A DNA stretch of 64,000 bases from positions 1 through 64,000 of the forward strand of contig CAYJGZ010000008.1 of NCBI GenBank assembly GCA_964370045.1. Direction: 5' to 3'. The notes under the pieces are model-generated. The model saw only the letters and a list, made by a program, of their open reading frames with translations. It searched no databases and was not told the DNA's origin. Below are positions 61,134 to 64,000 of this stretch, in pieces (within the stretch, counting starts at the first letter, position 1; the number at the start of each line of letters is the position of its first letter). The DNA is from JAAYCI01 sp964370045. GTDB taxonomy: Bacteria > Bacillota > Clostridia > Oscillospirales > Ruminococcaceae. Both the position numbers and the translations under genes were made by a program.

Positions 61134-63362
61134 ATGGCTGACATAAGCAATGATGCACTTTTTATAAACAGAGAGCTTAGCTGGCTTGATTTTAACAGAC
61201 GTGTTTTGGCGCTGGCAAGCGAAGATGCGACCCCGCTGGGGGAAAGGCTAAAGTTTACGGCCATTTATACCAGCAACCTCGATGAGTTTTTTATGATACG
61301 TGTGGGCTCGCTATATGACCAAACGCTTTTGAAAAAAGAGATATACGAAAACAAAACGAAAATGTCCGCACAGCAGCAAATAGATGCAATTATGCCCAAA
61401 GTTGCCGAGCTACAGCTACAATGCGATGATGCTGTGAACACGCTCCACGCAAGCCTTGTGGCGCAGGGTATGAATAAGGTGAATTTTTCACAAATTGAAA
61501 AGCCACAGCAGCAGTTTTGGAAAAAGTATTTTTCAAGGGAAATGTTGCCGGTGCTCTCGCCGCAAATCGTGGATAAAAGGCATCCGTTTCCGTTTTTGCG
61601 CAATATGGAAATTTATGTAGGTGCGTTTCTTACTGAAAAGAAAAATGGCACACCTGTCTTTGGGCTTATCCCCGTGAGCAATCAGTTTGAGCGGCTGATA
61701 TTTGTTGAAAAAGAGGATGGACAGCAGGAGTTCGCACTGGTGGAGGAACTGATTTTACACTTTGCCTCCACGGCGTTTAACGGCATGGACGTGCAGTCTA
61801 AGTGCCTTTTTCGTGTTACCCGAAATGCGGACCTCAACATGGAAGAAAGTATGCTCGAGCATGATGTGGACTACCGTGCGATAATGAGCGAGCTACTGAA
61901 AAAGCGCAGAAAGCAGGCGGCGGCACGTCTGCAGTTTTTTGGCGAAGTGTCGAGCAATATCCAAAAGTATCTGCTTGAAAAGCTTGTGCTTCCACACGGG
62001 CAGGTAATATTTCAGTCAGCACCGCTGGAGCTTTCATATATGTACAAGCTTTCCGCTCGTTTGCATAGAAATAATGATGCACAGTTGTTTTACCCAACTA
62101 TTCGCCCGATTCAGCCGGATGTCAATTTCGACCTGTACAAGCAGGTACAACAAAAGGATGTGCTTGTCTATTTTCCGTATCAAACAATGCGTCCCTTTTT
62201 GAACCTGCTGTTCCAGGCGGCGGTTGACCCTGACGTTATTTCCATTAAAATGACGTTGTATCGTGTTGCCAGCGACTCCAAGATAATAGAGGCGCTCATT
62301 GCGGCGGCGGAAAACGGCAAGGAAGTAGTAAGCATTGTGGAGCTGCGAGCGCGCTTTGACGAGCAGAATAATATTGCGTGGTCACGTCAGCTTGAGCAGG
62401 CAGGTTGCACCGTGATTTATGGCTTTGCCGACTACAAGGTGCACTCAAAGCTTTTGCTTATAACCCGACGTAAGAACGACCATTTTGAGTACATGTCGGC
62501 CATTGGCACGGGCAACTACAACGAGAAAACGAGCGAGCTTTACACGGATATTAACTACCTCACAGTCAACCCCGAAATAGGGGAGGAAGTGAGTGCGGTT
62601 TTTAACGATTTAGCGATGGAACAGCTGACATATCACGTGGATAGGCTTGTTGTTGCGCCGATGAAGTTCAAAAGTGTGTTTATTCAGGAGATGCAAACGG
62701 AGATTAAGCGCCAAAAAGAACATGGGGACGGGCAAATACTCTTTAAGTGCAACTCTATTTCGGACAAAAACATGATAGAGATGCTTAGCAAAGCCTCCCA
62801 GGCAAATGTGAAAATTACGATGATAGTGCGAGGTATTTGCTGTCTAAAGGCGGGCGTGCCGGGGCTTTCGGATAACATAAGAGTGCAGAGTATAGTGGGA
62901 CGGTATTTGGAACACGCCCGCATTTATACGTTCGGCACGGGCGAGCGCATGAGAATGTACATTGCATCGGGTGATTTTCTTACACGCAACACCGAGCGAC
63001 GTGTGGAGGTAGGCGTGCGCATAGATGACGAGGATATAAAGCAGATGCTGTGGGATGTTTTGAGCATTCAGCTGAAAGATAACACAAACACAAGCGTGAT
63101 GCGGCCCGACGGAAATTATGTGAAAATAAGCGAAGAGCAGGGAGGGGAAAAGATAAACTCCCACCTAAAAACTTATGAGTACTTTGCGGATAAGATACAG
63201 CTATTATATGCACCACCTGCGCCAAAGCCTCTCGCTGTAGGGCAATCAGTAAATCAGCTTGATACCCAAAGTGCAAGCGCTGCACCCGCAGTTGTGCACA
63301 GAGTGCAAAAAAAGCGTGGATTTTTCCAGCGGCTTTTTGGGCGAAAAGCAAATAGGAAGTAG
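61134..63362 (+). CDS. ppk1: Polyphosphate kinase
   Basis: A 742-residue enzyme that makes long-chain polyphosphate from ATP. N-terminal INRELSWLDFNRRVLALA and YTSNLDEFFMIRV; the phosphorylated His is His437 in DYKVHSKLLLI (E. coli His435); a second conserved His is in YLEHARIYTFG. The 60-residue C-terminal tail is not conserved and ends in a basic cluster (RLFGRKANRK). GGAGG with GGAG lies just before the ATG. Confidence 0.96.
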   Translation: MADISNDALFINRELSWLDFNRRVLALASEDATPLGERLKFTAIYTSNLDEFFMIRVGSLYDQTLLKKEIYENKTKMSAQQQIDAIMPKVAELQLQCDDAVNTLHASLVAQGMNKVNFSQIEKPQQQFWKKYFSREMLPVLSPQIVDKRHPFPFLRNMEIYVGAFLTEKKNGTPVFGLIPVSNQFERLIFVEKEDGQQEFALVEELILHFASTAFNGMDVQSKCLFRVTRNADLNMEESMLEHDVDYRAIMSELLKKRRKQAAARLQFFGEVSSNIQKYLLEKLVLPHGQVIFQSAPLELSYMYKLSARLHRNNDAQLFYPTIRPIQPDVNFDLYKQVQQKDVLVYFPYQTMRPFLNLLFQAAVDPDVISIKMTLYRVASDSKIIEALIAAAENGKEVVSIVELRARFDEQNNIAWSRQLEQAGCTVIYGFADYKVHSKLLLITRRKNDHFEYMSAIGTGNYNEKTSELYTDINYLTVNPEIGEEVSAVFNDLAMEQLTYHVDRLVVAPMKFKSVFIQEMQTEIKRQKEHGDGQILFKCNSISDKNMIEMLSKASQANVKITMIVRGICCLKAGVPGLSDNIRVQSIVGRYLEHARIYTFGTGERMRMYIASGDFLTRNTERRVEVGVRIDDEDIKQMLWDVLSIQLKDNTNTSVMRPDGNYVKISEEQGGEKINSHLKTYEYFADKIQLLYAPPAPKPLAVGQSVNQLDTQSASAAPAVVHRVQKKRGFFQRLFGRKANRK

Positions 63363-63382
63363 AATTTTTTTTAGCAGAAACA

Positions 63383-63413
63383 ACAAACCCCTCGATGTGT
63401 TCGAGGGGTTTGT
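63383..63413. terminator. Bidirectional terminator after ppk1
   Basis: Stem ACAAACCCCTCGA / TCGAGGGGTTTGT with loop TGTGT-like, T run on the plus side, between convergent genes. Confidence 0.9.
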
Positions 63414-63469
63414 TTGTTAAATGTGTGTTGTAAATGTGGAATAGACACATGACAAACTGCCACATGGCT

Positions 63470-64000
63470 CTATTTTGTAGTATCACCTACAATGAAAGGG
63501 TTTTGTGCAGGAGCACCCTGTGGTGGCATGGGAGCACCCTGCTGTGGCATGGGAGCACCCTGCTGTGGCATAGGAGCACCCTGCTGTGGCATAGGAGTAC
63601 CCTGCTGTGGCATAGGAGCACCCTGCTGTGGCATGGGAGCACCCTGCTGTGGCATGGGAGCACCCTGCTGACCCATATAAGGTTGCCCCATCGGTTGTTG
63701 GTAGTAGTTACCGTTGGGGGCGTTGTATGTGCGCTTGGGCGAAGTTTTGCCGTACGCCTTATATGCAAACCCGGAAATTAGAGGGACATTCGCCTCTTTC
63801 CCCTTTGCGACATTCAGAAGGCCGATAAGCGCAAAAACAAACACAGGTACATATATAATAAACTCAATAGCAACATAAACTATGGAGAATATACCTGTGA
63901 GATTGAAAGGAAGGAAGCCCGAAATGATGCTGTCTATGCCACCGAAAAACCCTATAATGACGTGTGCTATCATTGCAATGAAGCTGAGGAAGAACGCCTG
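63470..64000 (-). CDS. DUF4870-like membrane protein with Gln/Pro repeat tail (cut by window edge)
   Basis: The frame is still open at base 64000, so the N-terminus is missing; the visible part has at least 176 residues. Two or three membrane helices (QAFFLSFIAMIAHVIIGF, FSIVYVAIEFIIYVPVFVFA) are followed by NVAKGKEANVPLISGFAYK, which resembles the end of DUF4870 proteins. The tail is built from seven or eight near-identical 7-residue units, GAPMPQQ, coded by a 21-bp tandem repeat. The C-terminus is NPFIVGDTTK. Function unknown. Confidence 0.75.
   Translation of the reverse strand, partial: QAFFLSFIAMIAHVIIGFFGGIDSIISGFLPFNLTGIFSIVYVAIEFIIYVPVFVFALIGLLNVAKGKEANVPLISGFAYKAYGKTSPKRTYNAPNGNYYQQPMGQPYMGQQGAPMPQQGAPMPQQGAPMPQQGTPMPQQGAPMPQQGAPMPQQGAPMPPQGAPAQNPFIVGDTTK
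63511..63670. repeat. 21-bp tandem repeat (7 full units plus a partial)
   Basis: Units of gagcaccctgctgtggcat plus two bases (gg or ag), differing at only one or two positions, inside the reading frame of the DUF4870-like protein. Length changes in multiples of 21 bp would keep the frame. Confidence 0.9.

Noticed and set aside
63511..63670. Short tandem repeats as a CRISPR array or satellite
   Set aside because: Units of 21 bp are contiguous with no spacers, and in frame with a membrane protein gene.

Overview
The window reads as a chromosomal segment of a Gram-positive, low-to-mid G+C bacterium of the Bacillota, most likely class Clostridia. Signs of this are DivIVA and SepF, four lipoproteins with long Ser/Thr/Pro/Ala linkers, a T-box leader, RNase J, a GdpP-type c-di-AMP phosphodiesterase, a YlbF-family protein, frequent TTG/GTG starts behind strong GGAGG sites, and housekeeping gene orders usual in Clostridia. 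No phage, plasmid, transposase, CRISPR or restriction gene was found.

Bases 1 to about 19,200 are looser and accessory in character: a sugar isomerase-like protein, lipoproteins of unknown function, a small redox operon (ferredoxin, membrane Fe-S protein, ArsR regulator) behind a perfect 25-bp inverted repeat, an orphan six-helix MCP-like receptor, TadA, a YmfI-like reductase, a stand-alone TrpB2 under a tryptophan T-box, a glycosyltransferase, a 59-residue membrane protein, a C_GCAxxG_C_C protein, and two tandem almost identical BspA-type leucine-rich-repeat secreted proteins that differ only in a central repeat cassette. This part is rich in hairpins and repeats.

Bases 19,250 to 63,400 are dense core genome. 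Minus strand: tRNA-Ala(CGC), MscS channel, mnmA, rnhA. Plus strand: rnj, gdpP, rplI, dnaB, tilS, hpt, ftsH, a divergent type IIA topoisomerase pair, uvrB, uvrA, miaB, ylbF-like, mutS, mutL, miaA, a membrane-fusion-like protein, yggS, sepF, divIVA, ileS, lspA, rluD-like, a HAD phosphatase, a ComEA-like protein and ppk1. The themes are tRNA modification (mnmA, tilS, miaB, miaA, tadA), DNA repair (uvrAB, mutSL), and division or envelope (sepF, divIVA, lspA, ftsH). The right edge cuts a DUF4870-like membrane protein with a 21-bp tandem repeat.

The most unusual items are: a dispersed palindromic element of about 110-120 bp (three or four full copies plus fragments) whose core is flipped relative to its ends in one copy; the tandem BspA genes with a swapped cassette; the redox operon whose ArsR protein has a cysteine pair spaced as in SqrR/BigR persulfide sensors; and the Trp T-box ahead of a lone trpB2. 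None is proven to be a new system. All statements come from reading the sequence; no searches or folding programs were run.
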